The notes beneath the pieces are model-generated. The model had not been told where the DNA came from and ran no database searches. It worked only from the letters and a program-made list of their open reading frames with translations. This document shows positions 1 through 9,667 of a stretch of 64,000 nt of DNA, piece by piece; positions within the stretch are counted from its first letter, which is position 1, and every line of letters begins with the position of its first letter. Location: positions 17,765 through 81,764 of the forward strand of contig NZ_JAHGVE010000022.1 of NCBI RefSeq assembly GCF_018835585.1, written 5' to 3'. This DNA comes from Pelorhabdus rhamnosifermentans. Its GTDB lineage: Bacteria > Bacillota > Negativicutes > UMGS1260. The position numbers and the translations under genes were made by a program.

Positions 1-602
1 CGACTGCCGCCTGACACAAGTAGTGTCTTTTTATTTATATCAAGACCTAAATCAACTATTGCTTGTTCCCGCTGGGCTGTTAGGACATCAGGCCGAATGG
101 GATTTCCGCTGATAACAACCTTTGTAAATGGAGAAAAATAGGGTTTTGCTTCTTCATAACCTACAGCAACACAATCAACAAAACGGGCTAATGTTTTATT
201 TGTAATACCAGCAATCACATTTTGTTCTTGAACGAGCGTTGGTTTTTTCAATAAACTAGCAGCAAGCAAGACAGGCCCACAGACATAACCACCTGTTCCA
301 ATAACAATATCTGGCTTGAAATTTCTTATGATTTTAATCGATTGCCATAAACTGCCGAAAATTTTAAAAACAGTTTGTACATTTTTAACAGATAACTGCC
401 GCTTAAAACCTTGTACGTCAATTGTTTGGAGCTCATAGCCTTCCTTAGGAACAATATCTGCTTCGAGTCCAACCTTTGTCCCAACAAACAAAATTTCGAC
501 AGGTTCTTTGGCTTCAAGCAATTTTTTTTCCAAAACGCGGGCAATCGTAATAGCTGGGTAAATATGACCGCCAGTTCCCCCGCCTGATAGTATAATTCGC
601 AT
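1..602 (-). CDS. murG: MurG, lipid II synthase (N-terminal 200 residues; C-terminus outside window)
   Basis: UDP-GlcNAc:MurNAc-(pentapeptide)-pyrophosphoryl-undecaprenol GlcNAc transferase, which makes lipid II from lipid I at the inner face of the cytoplasmic membrane. Translation from the ATG at 602 gives an N-terminus MRIILSGGGTGGH, the nucleotide-fold glycine loop typical of MurG, followed by IYPAITIARVLEKK. The frame stays open to base 1, where the sequence reads LLVSGGS, the family's second glycine-rich loop. About 200 of the usual 360-370 residues are present. It lies 15 bases downstream of ftsW and is the last dcw gene visible. Identification is firm; the gene is incomplete only because the window ends. 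Confidence 0.93.
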   Translation of the reverse strand, partial: MRIILSGGGTGGHIYPAITIARVLEKKLLEAKEPVEILFVGTKVGLEADIVPKEGYELQTIDVQGFKRQLSVKNVQTVFKIFGSLWQSIKIIRNFKPDIVIGTGGYVCGPVLLAASLLKKPTLVQEQNVIAGITNKTLARFVDCVAVGYEEAKPYFSPFTKVVISGNPIRPDVLTAQREQAIVDLGLDINKKTLLVSGGS

Positions 603-617
603 GGTCTCACTCCTGCT

Positions 618-1718
618 TTATAAACTTACATATCTTGATATATTTAATAACACTCCAACACCTGCTAAAGTAAAAATCAGCGCCGAACCGCCAAAACTAA
701 TAAAAGGCAGCGGAATCCCTGTAACAGGCATCGAGGCTGTGACAACAGCGATATTCATCAACGCCTGCAGCATGATCATGGTTGTAATGCCTGTAGCAAG
801 TAAACTGCCATAAATGTCGGGTGCAGCTATAGCGATGCGAAATCCCCGCCAGGCAAACAAGAAAAATAAAACAATAACTGTCACTGTTCCAATAAGGCCC
901 AATTCTTCCCCCAGAATAGCGAAGATAAAGTCTGTATGAGGCTCAGGCAAATAAAGAAATTTTTCTCGGCTCCGTCCCAGTCCAACACCAAATAACCCCC
1001 CTGACCCTATAGCATATAAGGATTGAATAATATGATAGCCTGTGTCAAGTGGATCAGACCATGGATTACTAAAAGCTAACAGTCGTTTCATCCGGTATGG
1101 CTCAACAATGATGGCCGCAACAATGCCTAATACACCAACAGCTCCCATTGCACCTAAATGGAAAACTTTCGCACCAGCGGCAAAAAGCAAAATAAATACA
1201 GTACCAGCAATGGAGAGCGCCGTACCAAGATCAGGCTCTTTTAAAATCAAACCAAAAACCAACAACAACATAAGTAGCTGTGGCAAGAGTCCCTTTCGAA
1301 AACTCAATATTTTCGTCTGAGCCTGTGCCAAACCATGGCTCACAAAGAAAACCATCCCCAGTTTGGCAATTTCAGATGGCTGTAAATAAATGGAGCCAAA
1401 ACCGAGCCAGCGCCTCGCACCATTGACAACGCGGCCCAAGCCAGGAATCAGTACGAGAATTAATAAAAACAAGGTAACGAAGAGGATAGGCTTTGCCAAT
1501 TTACGCCACACATGATAATCAATATGCATAGTAACAAGTAGGGTTATAACACCCAAGGAGGCCCAGATAATTTGCCGTTTAAGAAAATAGTAACTATCAT
1601 GATAATTCGCATAAGCGGCTACAGCACTCGAACTATATACCATGATAATCCCCACACCCAATAAAAACATGACTGTAAAAAACAGAATGTAATCAGGCGA
1701 TTTATATCCATTATCCAA
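618..1718 (-). CDS. ftsW: FtsW, SEDS-family peptidoglycan glycosyltransferase
   Basis: Polytopic septal peptidoglycan polymerase that uses lipid II and works with the class B PBP encoded upstream. About ten hydrophobic segments are visible, with the SEDS signature GVGLGRSREKFLYLPEPHTDF; the Asp in HTDF corresponds to the catalytic aspartate of the family. The open frame extends to 1832, but that would overlap murD by about 100 bases. The TTG at 1718, ten bases after AAGGAGG, gives MDNGYKSPDYILFF, a normal SEDS N-terminus and 366 residues, so I chose it. It follows murD by 16 bases. It could be called RodA from sequence alone, but the dcw position favours FtsW. Confidence 0.9.
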   Translation of the reverse strand: MDNGYKSPDYILFFTVMFLLGVGIIMVYSSSAVAAYANYHDSYYFLKRQIIWASLGVITLLVTMHIDYHVWRKLAKPILFVTLFLLILVLIPGLGRVVNGARRWLGFGSIYLQPSEIAKLGMVFFVSHGLAQAQTKILSFRKGLLPQLLMLLLVFGLILKEPDLGTALSIAGTVFILLFAAGAKVFHLGAMGAVGVLGIVAAIIVEPYRMKRLLAFSNPWSDPLDTGYHIIQSLYAIGSGGLFGVGLGRSREKFLYLPEPHTDFIFAILGEELGLIGTVTVIVLFFLFAWRGFRIAIAAPDIYGSLLATGITTMIMLQALMNIAVVTASMPVTGIPLPFISFGGSALIFTLAGVGVLLNISRYVSL

Positions 1719-1734
1719 AGCGGCAACAACCTCC

Positions 1735-3090
1735 TTAACTGAGCAAACGTACGAGCTTCTTAAATACCGTCCCGCGCTCTTCATAGCTCTTAAACATATC
1801 ATAGCTTGCGCAGGCTGGTGATAATAATACAATATGCGGCGGAGTAGCTATTTTATACGCCAAGTTTACGGCATCTGCAAAGGTTTTAGCCTCATGAATA
1901 TTAGCAATTTCGTGAAGTAAAGCTGCTTCTTTAAACCGCGCACTGGCCTCACCAAGCAAAATCAGATGATCCACTTTTTCTTTAATAAGTAACATCATTT
2001 CAGTGAGATCCGTATTTTTATCTCTGCCGCCCGCAATAAGCACAATATGCCCAGCAAAAGCTTCTAATGCCTTAATCGAAGATTCAGGATTGGTAGCCTT
2101 TGAATCATTATAATAAGGTACTCCATGAAGAGTGGTCACAGGTTCAATACGATGTTCAACGCCTTCAAAATTTTCCAGCACCTTCGCAATATCTGTGATG
2201 GCCACACCTGCTAAAAAAGAAACAGCCGCAGCAGCAAGAGCATTTTCAACATTATGAGCGCCCGGAATCTTCATAACACTCACAGGACAGACAGGAAGTT
2301 CCTGATCTTTCCAGGAAATCCAAATCTGATCTTTTTTGATATAAGCGCCTTGCTGTAAGGTTTCTTTACGGCTAAAAAACAGGACTTGTGACTTAGCTCT
2401 ATCAGCCATAGGTCTCAGCGTAGGATCGTCATAATTTAGCACTAGGAAATCATCTGACGTCTGTTTAGCAAAAACACGCTCTTTCATGGCAACATAGTTT
2501 TCGAATGTCTTATGACGATCAATATGATCAGGTGTAATATTCAAAACAGCTGCAATATGAGGCTTAAAATCACGGGCACTTTCCATTTGAAAACTGGATA
2601 TTTCCGCAACAACAATCCCCTTATCCGTAATATCCTTCACTTCATCGGATAGGGCTTGTCCAATATTCCCCCCCACCACAACCTCCTTGTTATGGCACGC
2701 AATCATTTCACCAATTAAAGTTGTTGTCGTTGTTTTACCATTTGTACCTGTTATGGCCACAATCGGTGCCGGACAAAGCTGATAAGCAACTTCCACTTCA
2801 CTCATGACAAGGATATTTTTAGCCAGAGCCTGCTGAACAAAATCTGTATAAATAGATACGCCAGGCGATAAAATAACATAATCCACCCCATCAAGGAGAG
2901 CTGCCTCCTGATTTCCTAACGCCAGCTTAATACCCTTTTCCAGGAGAAAAGAGGGGTCTTTTTTTAATTGATTTAGTGGCTTATTATCACTCAGTGTAAC
3001 ATAGGCCCCAAGATTTTTCAGCACCAGAGCTACAGAAATACCACTAATACCAGATCCCAAAACGATCACTTTTTTACCATTAAATTGCAT
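1735..3090 (-). CDS. murD: MurD, UDP-N-acetylmuramoyl-L-alanine:D-glutamate ligase
   Basis: Cytoplasmic ATP-dependent ligase adding D-Glu to UDP-MurNAc-L-Ala. The N-terminal UDP-binding loop is LGSGISG (about residues 11-17), the ATP loop ITGTNGKTTTT lies near residues 114-124, and HNVENALAA and GGRDKNTDL mark the central and C-terminal domains. Length about 451 residues, normal for MurD. Two ATGs compete: 3096 overlaps the mraY stop, with GGAGG only three bases before it; 3090 has nine bases of spacing and gives MQFNGKKVIVLGSG, which I prefer. It is translationally coupled to mraY. Confidence 0.93.
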   Translation of the reverse strand: MQFNGKKVIVLGSGISGISVALVLKNLGAYVTLSDNKPLNQLKKDPSFLLEKGIKLALGNQEAALLDGVDYVILSPGVSIYTDFVQQALAKNILVMSEVEVAYQLCPAPIVAITGTNGKTTTTTLIGEMIACHNKEVVVGGNIGQALSDEVKDITDKGIVVAEISSFQMESARDFKPHIAAVLNITPDHIDRHKTFENYVAMKERVFAKQTSDDFLVLNYDDPTLRPMADRAKSQVLFFSRKETLQQGAYIKKDQIWISWKDQELPVCPVSVMKIPGAHNVENALAAAAVSFLAGVAITDIAKVLENFEGVEHRIEPVTTLHGVPYYNDSKATNPESSIKALEAFAGHIVLIAGGRDKNTDLTEMMLLIKEKVDHLILLGEASARFKEAALLHEIANIHEAKTFADAVNLAYKIATPPHIVLLSPACASYDMFKSYEERGTVFKKLVRLLS

Positions 3091-3092
3091 GT

Positions 3093-4076
3093 TCATCTAC
3101 CTCCCTGATTCATAATAAGTATACTCAAAGCAAATATGCTTAATAGCAAACTTGCTGACCAAAACACGCCGACAACTTTTTGCTCAGACCAACCAGACAA
3201 TTCAAAATGATGATGAATAGGGCTCATTTTAAATACGCGCTTTCCTGTTGTTTTAAACGAAACCACCTGAATCATGACGGATAGTGTTTCCACAACATAA
3301 ACGCCACCAACGATGATTAATAAAAATTCGGTTTTCGTCATCACGGCCACAGTTGCCAATACGCCACCTAAAGCCAACGACCCCGTATCCCCCATAAACA
3401 CTTTGGCAGGATGAATATTATAGACTAAAAACCCCAGACAAGCACCTGCTGTAGCAAGAGAAAACGCAGCAAGCTCTATATTGCCAAAATAATAGCTAAT
3501 GAGCGCATAAGTCCCGGCAGAAATTACCGTTGTTCCTGCAGCAAGTCCGTCCAACCCATCCGTCAAGTTGACGGCATTTGTCGTTCCCACTAATACGAAA
3601 AAAATGACAATAAAATATAAGGAACCAAAATCAATGGATTGATTGAAAAAGGGAATCCATATATCTGTGCCCAAACCAAAATACGACGTAACAACATAAG
3701 CCAAAGCAACGGCCATAATAATTTGGCCAAGCAATTTCTGTTTCGCAGTAAGACCTAAATTGCGTTTTAATACGACCTTAATGAAATCATCAAGAAATCC
3801 TAACAGTCCATGACCCAACGTAACAAATAAAGCCAGCCAAATAGCCGGTTTATCGAAAAAAAACAACAACATGGGCACACAAAGTGCCACTAAGATAATA
3901 ATTCCTCCCATGGTGGGAGTACCGGCTTTGGCCTGATGACTCTTAGGACCCTCCTGACGAATGCTTTGTCCAAATTTTAATCTGTGCAATACGGGAATCA
4001 GTAGCGGACCAAGCACAAGTGCCACAATCAAAGCAAGAATCCCGGAATAAAATATGGTTTGAACCTGTGCGTACAT
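3093..4076 (-). CDS. mraY: MraY, phospho-N-acetylmuramoyl-pentapeptide transferase
   Basis: Integral membrane enzyme that transfers phospho-MurNAc-pentapeptide to undecaprenyl phosphate, forming lipid I. The protein has 327 residues and about ten membrane segments. Diagnostic loops are present: TPTMGG near residue 53, the catalytic LGFLDDFIKV with paired Asp, NAVNLTDGLDGLAAG, and FMGDTGSLALGG; the C-terminal SPIHHHFEL histidine motif is also typical. The start ATG follows GGAGGTAGCATTTT. The stop overlaps the first possible murD start. Gene order murF-mraY-murD is the standard one. Confidence 0.95.
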   Translation of the reverse strand: MYAQVQTIFYSGILALIVALVLGPLLIPVLHRLKFGQSIRQEGPKSHQAKAGTPTMGGIIILVALCVPMLLFFFDKPAIWLALFVTLGHGLLGFLDDFIKVVLKRNLGLTAKQKLLGQIIMAVALAYVVTSYFGLGTDIWIPFFNQSIDFGSLYFIVIFFVLVGTTNAVNLTDGLDGLAAGTTVISAGTYALISYYFGNIELAAFSLATAGACLGFLVYNIHPAKVFMGDTGSLALGGVLATVAVMTKTEFLLIIVGGVYVVETLSVMIQVVSFKTTGKRVFKMSPIHHHFELSGWSEQKVVGVFWSASLLLSIFALSILIMNQGGR

Positions 4077-4107
4077 AAAATGCTACCTCCTAAACGCTTC
4101 CAATCAT

Positions 4108-5466
4108 TTACTTCACCAACTGTGGAATAAGTTGTTCCATTTTCATGCCCCGTGAACCTTTGATTAAAATAACATCGCCACTCACAAGCTTCTCATGTAA
4201 AACAAGCAATGCTTCAGCCTGATTTTGACAAGCAAAAACGGCCTTGTGGCCATGAAGCTGAGCCCCATCGGCAATTAACTGTCCCAGTTTTCCTACTGTA
4301 ACAATAAGATCAACGCCTAATTGAGCCGCAGTCTTGCCTATATCCCCATGGGCCTGTTCAGCCAATTCGCCCAGTTCAAACATATCTCCCAGCACAGCAA
4401 CCGTTCGGCCGGAACGTAAGCAAACAAGCGTCTGTAAAGCGCTCACCATGGATGCCGGACTGGCGTTATAGGCGTCATTAATTATTTGATAGGGGCCAAC
4501 CTTTTCAATGGCCATGCGCATACCACTAGGTGCAAATTGTTTTAAGCCAACAACCATGTCCTTTTCATTCATGCCAAGCTTAAAGCCAGCAGCAAGTGCC
4601 GCCAAGGCATTCATCACATTGTGTTCACCCAATGCCGGAATATGAACAGCGAAACACCGTCCATCATAAGTACAGTCAAAAGATACGCCGTCTACTGAAC
4701 TTCGCACATTTTTCCCCTGCACATCACTGGCCGCGCGGAGTCCAAAAGTAATGACAGCACAACGTGCTTTACTGGCCATAGCGGCCACATAAGGATTATC
4801 GGCATTCAAGACGACAAATCCCTGCGGATCAATGGCCTCAACTAATTCCGCCTTAGCTTTGGCAATATTTTCTCGTGAACCGAGCAGTTCCATATGCGTT
4901 TCACCAACAGTTGTTACAATACCTGCTGTTGGCCGGGCAATACGCGTAAGTGCCGTAATTTGCCCAAGCCCTCGCATTCCCATTTCCACCACAGCGACTT
5001 CATGTTCTGGCTGCAGTGACAGAAGTGTAAAAGGCAACCCAATTTCATTGTTAAAATTAGCCTGCGTCTTCAATACCTTAAACTGCTTGCTTAAGATAGC
5101 CGCCAGCATATCTTTCGTTGTTGTTTTGCCATTAGATCCTGTAATGGCAATAACAGGGAGAGTAAATCGCTGACGGTGATAAGCCGCAATATCTTGTAAA
5201 GCCTTAAGAGTGTCATCACACTTGATCACAGGCAAAGAATCCGGTACAACAACATTTTGGCTGACAAGTACCCCTGCTGCCCCCTGTTGGACAACAGCAG
5301 AAGTAAATTGATGACCATCAAAATTTTCACCCATAAGAGCAATAAAAAGCTGACCCGATTTTATTTTCCTGCTATCGGTACAAATACCAGAAAAATTGCA
5401 ATCACTTCCAGCAACAAGTTGACCACCTGTGGCAAGACAAATTTCATTTAACGTAAATTTAGCCAT
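4108..5466 (-). CDS. murF: MurF, UDP-MurNAc-tripeptide:D-Ala-D-Ala ligase
   Basis: Cytoplasmic ligase adding D-Ala-D-Ala to UDP-MurNAc-tripeptide, the last soluble precursor step. The 452-residue protein has the MurF N-terminal domain with DSRKIKSGQLFIAL, the Mur-ligase ATP loop ITGSNGKTTTKDML near residue 108, and the MurF-specific NDAYNASPASM motif. The C-terminal domain shows VLGDMFELGE and IKGSRGMKME, both usual in MurF. The ATG shares one base with the murE stop codon, and GGAG lies ten bases upstream, so the two are probably coupled. 31 bases separate it from mraY. Confidence 0.94.
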   Translation of the reverse strand: MAKFTLNEICLATGGQLVAGSDCNFSGICTDSRKIKSGQLFIALMGENFDGHQFTSAVVQQGAAGVLVSQNVVVPDSLPVIKCDDTLKALQDIAAYHRQRFTLPVIAITGSNGKTTTKDMLAAILSKQFKVLKTQANFNNEIGLPFTLLSLQPEHEVAVVEMGMRGLGQITALTRIARPTAGIVTTVGETHMELLGSRENIAKAKAELVEAIDPQGFVVLNADNPYVAAMASKARCAVITFGLRAASDVQGKNVRSSVDGVSFDCTYDGRCFAVHIPALGEHNVMNALAALAAGFKLGMNEKDMVVGLKQFAPSGMRMAIEKVGPYQIINDAYNASPASMVSALQTLVCLRSGRTVAVLGDMFELGELAEQAHGDIGKTAAQLGVDLIVTVGKLGQLIADGAQLHGHKAVFACQNQAEALLVLHEKLVSGDVILIKGSRGMKMEQLIPQLVK

Positions 5467-6956
5467 TATTTAAGTTCTCCAATCACTTCACGCACAACTT
5501 GGCGATCATCAAAATCAATGGTCTTATCCTTTAAAATCTGATAGGTTTCATGACCTTTTCCAGCAATCATAACAATATCATCGTGCTGAGCTATTCGGAG
5601 CGCCGCAGCAATGGCCTGACGACGATCCGGAATCATTTCATACTGCTTCTTCGGCGTCAAAGCCGCAAGAATACCAACTTCTACTTCTTTTAAAATAATC
5701 AGTGGATCTTCACTGCGTGGATTATCAGAAGTAGCAATGACGACATCAGAATAAGAAGCCGCAATTTTCCCCATAATCGGCCGTTTAGTCCGATCACGGT
5801 CACCTCCGCATCCAAAGACTGTAATAATTCGACCACTTGCCACTTCTTGCGCTGTCTTTAGAATATTTTCCAAACCGTCAGGCGTATGAGCATAATCAAC
5901 AATAACGGTAAAATCCTGGTCAGCGTCCACAAGCTCAAAGCGGCCAGGCACAGTCGTAAACTCTTCCATTGCCCCCTTAATGACAGCGGGGGCAATCTTC
6001 TCCGCCAAAGCCGCCCCAATAGCGGCTAAAGAATTATAAACATTAAATAGTCCGGTAATTTTTAAAGAAAGCGCCAGTTCGCCTGCCTCACTGTGAACAG
6101 TAAATGCTGAATTTCTTGCCGCCACATGAATATTGTCAGCTTGAATATTGCCTTTACCATGAAGTGAATAGGTATAAATATCACCACTCGCACAATCAAT
6201 CATCGTTTGACTTGCTTCGTCATCTTTGTTAACTACAGCCCACTTATTGCTTTTCGTTACATCTTTTCCTAATGATTGAAATAAAAGGGATTTGGCATTA
6301 CGATAGTTTTCCAGCGTTTTATGATAATCTAAATGATCTTGTGTCAAGTTTGTAAAAATAGCACCATCAAATTCACAGCCAGCAATGCGCTGCATGGCAA
6401 GAGAATGCGAAGACACTTCCATCACAACATAATCCATGCCCGCCTCAACCATTTGTACCAAAATTTGCTGTAAATCAATGACATCGGGTGTCGTATTCTT
6501 GACAGGCAGAACTTTATCTCCCACAAGCGTCTGAATAGTACCGCTAATGCCGACTTTAAATCCTGCTGCTTTTAAAATTCCTGCCAAAAGATAGGACGTT
6601 GTTGTCTTGCCATTTGTGCCTGTAATCCCAATCATCCGCAATTTTCGTGCGGGATAGTCATAGAAAAAGGGTGCCAGAATTTGCATGGCTGCCCGTGTAT
6701 CAGCTACTTTAATGACCGTCAAATCACTACTACAAGGCGGAATAGCTTGATCAACAAGAACAGCCATAGCCCCTTTTTGCTTGGCCTCATCAATATAGTC
6801 ATGTCCATCGACATGAGCGCCGTGAAGACAAACAAACAAACTGCCTTGTTTCACTTTTCTTGAATCATAAGCCATATCGGCAATCAAACAGTCTTGATTG
6901 CCTGTTACACTTGCCTGTGGAATGAGATGAAGTAGTTCCTGCAAATTTTTTGTCAT
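5466..6956 (-). CDS. murE: MurE, UDP-MurNAc-dipeptide:meso-diaminopimelate ligase
   Basis: Cytoplasmic ligase adding the third stem-peptide residue. The ATP loop is GITGTNGKTTTSYLL near residue 110. The substrate-selecting motif reads DNPRSEDP; in this family DNPR marks meso-diaminopimelate enzymes, while lysine enzymes differ here, so the peptidoglycan is predicted to be of DAP type. The C-terminal GKGHETYQ is also typical. A TTG at 6974 keeps the frame open but overlaps the GGAGG ribosome site; the ATG at 6956, eleven bases after it, gives MTKNLQELL and 496 residues. Confidence 0.94.
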   Translation of the reverse strand: MTKNLQELLHLIPQASVTGNQDCLIADMAYDSRKVKQGSLFVCLHGAHVDGHDYIDEAKQKGAMAVLVDQAIPPCSSDLTVIKVADTRAAMQILAPFFYDYPARKLRMIGITGTNGKTTTSYLLAGILKAAGFKVGISGTIQTLVGDKVLPVKNTTPDVIDLQQILVQMVEAGMDYVVMEVSSHSLAMQRIAGCEFDGAIFTNLTQDHLDYHKTLENYRNAKSLLFQSLGKDVTKSNKWAVVNKDDEASQTMIDCASGDIYTYSLHGKGNIQADNIHVAARNSAFTVHSEAGELALSLKITGLFNVYNSLAAIGAALAEKIAPAVIKGAMEEFTTVPGRFELVDADQDFTVIVDYAHTPDGLENILKTAQEVASGRIITVFGCGGDRDRTKRPIMGKIAASYSDVVIATSDNPRSEDPLIILKEVEVGILAALTPKKQYEMIPDRRQAIAAALRIAQHDDIVMIAGKGHETYQILKDKTIDFDDRQVVREVIGELK

Positions 6957-7070
6957 AGAAAATAAATCCTCCAACTTATCATAATAATAACCAATCCATT
7001 TCTTATCTTACTGCTAATATTGCCGACTTACTAGTATCTTACACAAATAAACAGGATATGTTTGGCTTTT

Positions 7071-9155
7071 TTATTCAAAATATACCTCAATGGTTGTTCC
7101 AGACGACACTTGACTGCCTGCTGGCGGATCTTGTTTCACAGCCTGCGTCCCTTGATTTGCTTGTTTATAAGTTAGACCTAGCTGTCCCAAGAGCTCCATC
7201 ACTTCTTTTTCACTACGACCACTGCAATCAGGCACAGTCACTTCACCTGTTCCTGGGCGGGCCGTTGTTAAGGTATAAAGTAGCACCTGTGAACCAACAG
7301 GAACGCGACTGCCTGGCCGCGGAATCTGATCTGCGATGCGCTCCCCTGTTTCTTCAATTCGCGCAGCTAAACCTGCCGCCTGTAAATCTTTCATGGCATC
7401 TGAGACAGACTCATTAAGTAAATTCGGCACAAGCACATGACTCTGCACATTTTCAGCCGTCTTGGTCGGAACATTCGTCACTTGTAAATAAGGCAAAACA
7501 TCCTTCATAACTGCTGCAAAAACGGGAGCTGCAACCTGGCTGCCATAATAAATGCCCACAGGTTCGTCAACAATGACAAGCATGACAATCTTGGGATGAT
7601 CGCTAGGCGCAAAGCCAATAAAGGAAGCAACATACTTATCAGGCAAATAACCACCTGCCCCAACCTTTTGGGCAGTTCCTGTTTTCCCCCCAATTTTAAA
7701 GCCGTCAATAAAAGCATTTTTACCTGTACCGATTTCTACAACTTTTTCCAGAATTCCTCTTACTTGATTACTTGTTTCAGAATTTATTGCTTCCTGAACA
7801 ACATCAGGCTGAAAACTGCGAATGGTTTGACCATTTTTATCTTGAATCGTCTTAACTATCTGCGGTCTCAGCCAAGTACCGCCATTGACAACAGCACTCA
7901 CTGCCGTAAGAAGTTGAATCGGCGTTACAGCAATTCCCTGCCCCATAGCCATCGTAGCAATATTAATAGGCTTAACTTGTCGCTTGTCAATGACAATTCC
8001 CTTGGCCTCCCCAGGTAAATCAATACCTGTAGGCCGTCCGAAGCCCAGTTTATCAAGATAGGTATAAAAAGGATCTCGCCCTAGACGAAGTCCAACATTG
8101 ACAAATCCGACATTACAGGAATTTTCCACTACTTCTTCAAATGTTTCACTGCCATGGCCGCCATTTTTCCAGCAATGAATTTTCCGTCCCTGTACGTCAA
8201 TATAACCCGGATCATAAAACCGATCCGTCAGCGTCACTACTTTTTCACTTAATGCAGCGGATGATGTAATAATTTTAAAGGTAGATCCTGGTTCATAGGC
8301 ATTGGATACGGCAATATTACGCCATAACTTTGGTGAATAATCAGCAAAATGATTCGGGTTATAGTCTGGGCGATTAGCAAGAGCCAAGATTTCACCCGTA
8401 TTCGGGTCCATAGCCACAATCGTAGCTCCCTTGGCTTGTGTTTCTTGCATGACACGCCCCAGTTCACGTTCCGCAACTTGCTGAATCACCATATCAATAG
8501 TCAAATAAATATCATTTCCTTCGACAGGTGGTACAAAACGATGATTGGCATAAGGTATTTCCCGCCCTCTTGCATCATATTCAACCATAATGCTGCCTGG
8601 CCGACCACGCAAATAACTGTCAAAAGTAATTTCTACTCCATCTAGACCTTGGCTATCAATCCCGGTAAAGCCTAAAATATGTGAAGCTAAATCTTCCTGT
8701 GGATAATAGCGCCGACTTTCTTGCGTGATGCCAATACCGTCAAAGCCTAGCGCTTGAATTTGCCGCGCCACATTACTGTCTACTTTACGTTTCACCCAAG
8801 TAAAAGCCTGATGTCGTTGCAATAATTTGGACAAATGTTCCTCATTTAATGCCAAAATAGCAGCCAATTTGGCTGCTGTCTCTTGTACATTTTTAATTTC
8901 AGCGGGAATTGCGTAAATAGACTCCGTACTCATACTCACAGCTAATTCTTTACCTGTCCGATCAAAAATAATCCCCCGTTTCGCTTCTACTGGAATATCG
9001 CGAATCCGTTGATCTGTCGCATTTTCCGCAAGCCACGTACTGTGAAAAAGCTGTAAATAGCCTAACCGCACAACTAATCCTCCCATAGCAACTGCCATAA
9101 AGAGAAACAAAAAAATGACCCGTTTTCGAATCGTGCCATGTGAAGCCGAAGCCAC
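7071..9155 (-). CDS. Class B penicillin-binding protein with two PASTA domains (SpoVD/FtsI-like)
   Basis: Septal or spore-cortex DD-transpeptidase anchored by one N-terminal membrane segment (about residues 15-36) with the catalytic part outside the membrane. The pedestal domain contains EAKRGIIFDRTGKELA. The transpeptidase motifs are all present: STFK near residue 289 with the nucleophilic Ser, SCN near 346, and KTGTAQ near 489. Two PASTA repeats occupy the last 120 or so residues (VLVPNLLN and VTVPDCSG). This layout matches Bacillus SpoVD and PBP2B. It is the only class B PBP in this cluster, so it may serve as FtsI. GTG at 9155, eight bases after GGGGG, is the preferred start; an ATG at 9170 is the alternative. 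Confidence 0.88.
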   Translation of the reverse strand: MASASHGTIRKRVIFLFLFMAVAMGGLVVRLGYLQLFHSTWLAENATDQRIRDIPVEAKRGIIFDRTGKELAVSMSTESIYAIPAEIKNVQETAAKLAAILALNEEHLSKLLQRHQAFTWVKRKVDSNVARQIQALGFDGIGITQESRRYYPQEDLASHILGFTGIDSQGLDGVEITFDSYLRGRPGSIMVEYDARGREIPYANHRFVPPVEGNDIYLTIDMVIQQVAERELGRVMQETQAKGATIVAMDPNTGEILALANRPDYNPNHFADYSPKLWRNIAVSNAYEPGSTFKIITSSAALSEKVVTLTDRFYDPGYIDVQGRKIHCWKNGGHGSETFEEVVENSCNVGFVNVGLRLGRDPFYTYLDKLGFGRPTGIDLPGEAKGIVIDKRQVKPINIATMAMGQGIAVTPIQLLTAVSAVVNGGTWLRPQIVKTIQDKNGQTIRSFQPDVVQEAINSETSNQVRGILEKVVEIGTGKNAFIDGFKIGGKTGTAQKVGAGGYLPDKYVASFIGFAPSDHPKIVMLVIVDEPVGIYYGSQVAAPVFAAVMKDVLPYLQVTNVPTKTAENVQSHVLVPNLLNESVSDAMKDLQAAGLAARIEETGERIADQIPRPGSRVPVGSQVLLYTLTTARPGTGEVTVPDCSGRSEKEVMELLGQLGLTYKQANQGTQAVKQDPPAGSQVSSGTTIEVYFE

Positions 9156-9214
9156 TATGCATTCCCCCATCACTTAAGAAGAAGCTAGAGTGACCCTCTC
9201 ACACCAGACTCTTC

Positions 9215-9646
9215 TTAATTCATTCCAAGCGCAGGAGTAGTCTTATTGTTCTTAGCAGCAGTAGCAGTCATATTAGTTTGACTGAGATTGCCCTCTGATG
9301 AGGCTTGTGCATGATAAACGACCGAGGGTAAAACCATGCCGAGTTCCTTTTTTGCTATGCGCTCAATTCTTGCCGGCGATTTTAGTTTGGCTACATCAAG
9401 ATGAAGAACTTCATTTTCCTTCTCTAAAGATGCTACTTGTGTTTTCATTTTCACAAGTTCATAGCCTGAACGAACTACAAATTCACTTTGCATAGTCAAT
9501 ATCACTGCCATCAATGCAAGAACAGTAACAAAAACGAAATATTTTCTTCTTCGCTGCACATCAAGTCGAGTTCGCGGCAAAGAAGGGACTATTTGTTCAT
9601 CTGGTTGTTCAATAAGTTCCCACTCTTGCTTTTTGCTCACTAACAT
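9215..9646 (-). CDS. ftsL: FtsL-like cell division protein
   Basis: A 143-residue single-pass membrane protein of the septal complex. It has a charged cytoplasmic N-terminus with RRRKY, one membrane segment (about residues 37-54), then a heptad-like coiled coil including VASLEKENEVLHLDVAKL, and the short PARIERIAKKELGM motif seen in FtsL/DivIC proteins. The last 30 residues are a low-complexity Thr/Asn/Ala tail. FtsL sequences diverge widely, so position between rsmH and the PBP gene carries much of the assignment. The ATG follows GGAGGGTCAGTAAG. Confidence 0.82.
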   Translation of the reverse strand: MLVSKKQEWELIEQPDEQIVPSLPRTRLDVQRRRKYFVFVTVLALMAVILTMQSEFVVRSGYELVKMKTQVASLEKENEVLHLDVAKLKSPARIERIAKKELGMVLPSVVYHAQASSEGNLSQTNMTATAAKNNKTTPALGMN

Positions 9647-9667
9647 CTTACTGACCCTCCTTGGATT

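Noticed and set aside
326..610. Open frame of 94 codons on the minus strand near the left edge
   Set aside because: It is another frame of murG; the true frame from ATG 602 shows the MurG glycine motifs and runs open to base 1.
7058..7417. 119-codon plus-strand frame
   Set aside because: It is antisense to the PASTA region of the penicillin-binding protein, has no ribosome site and no recognisable domain.
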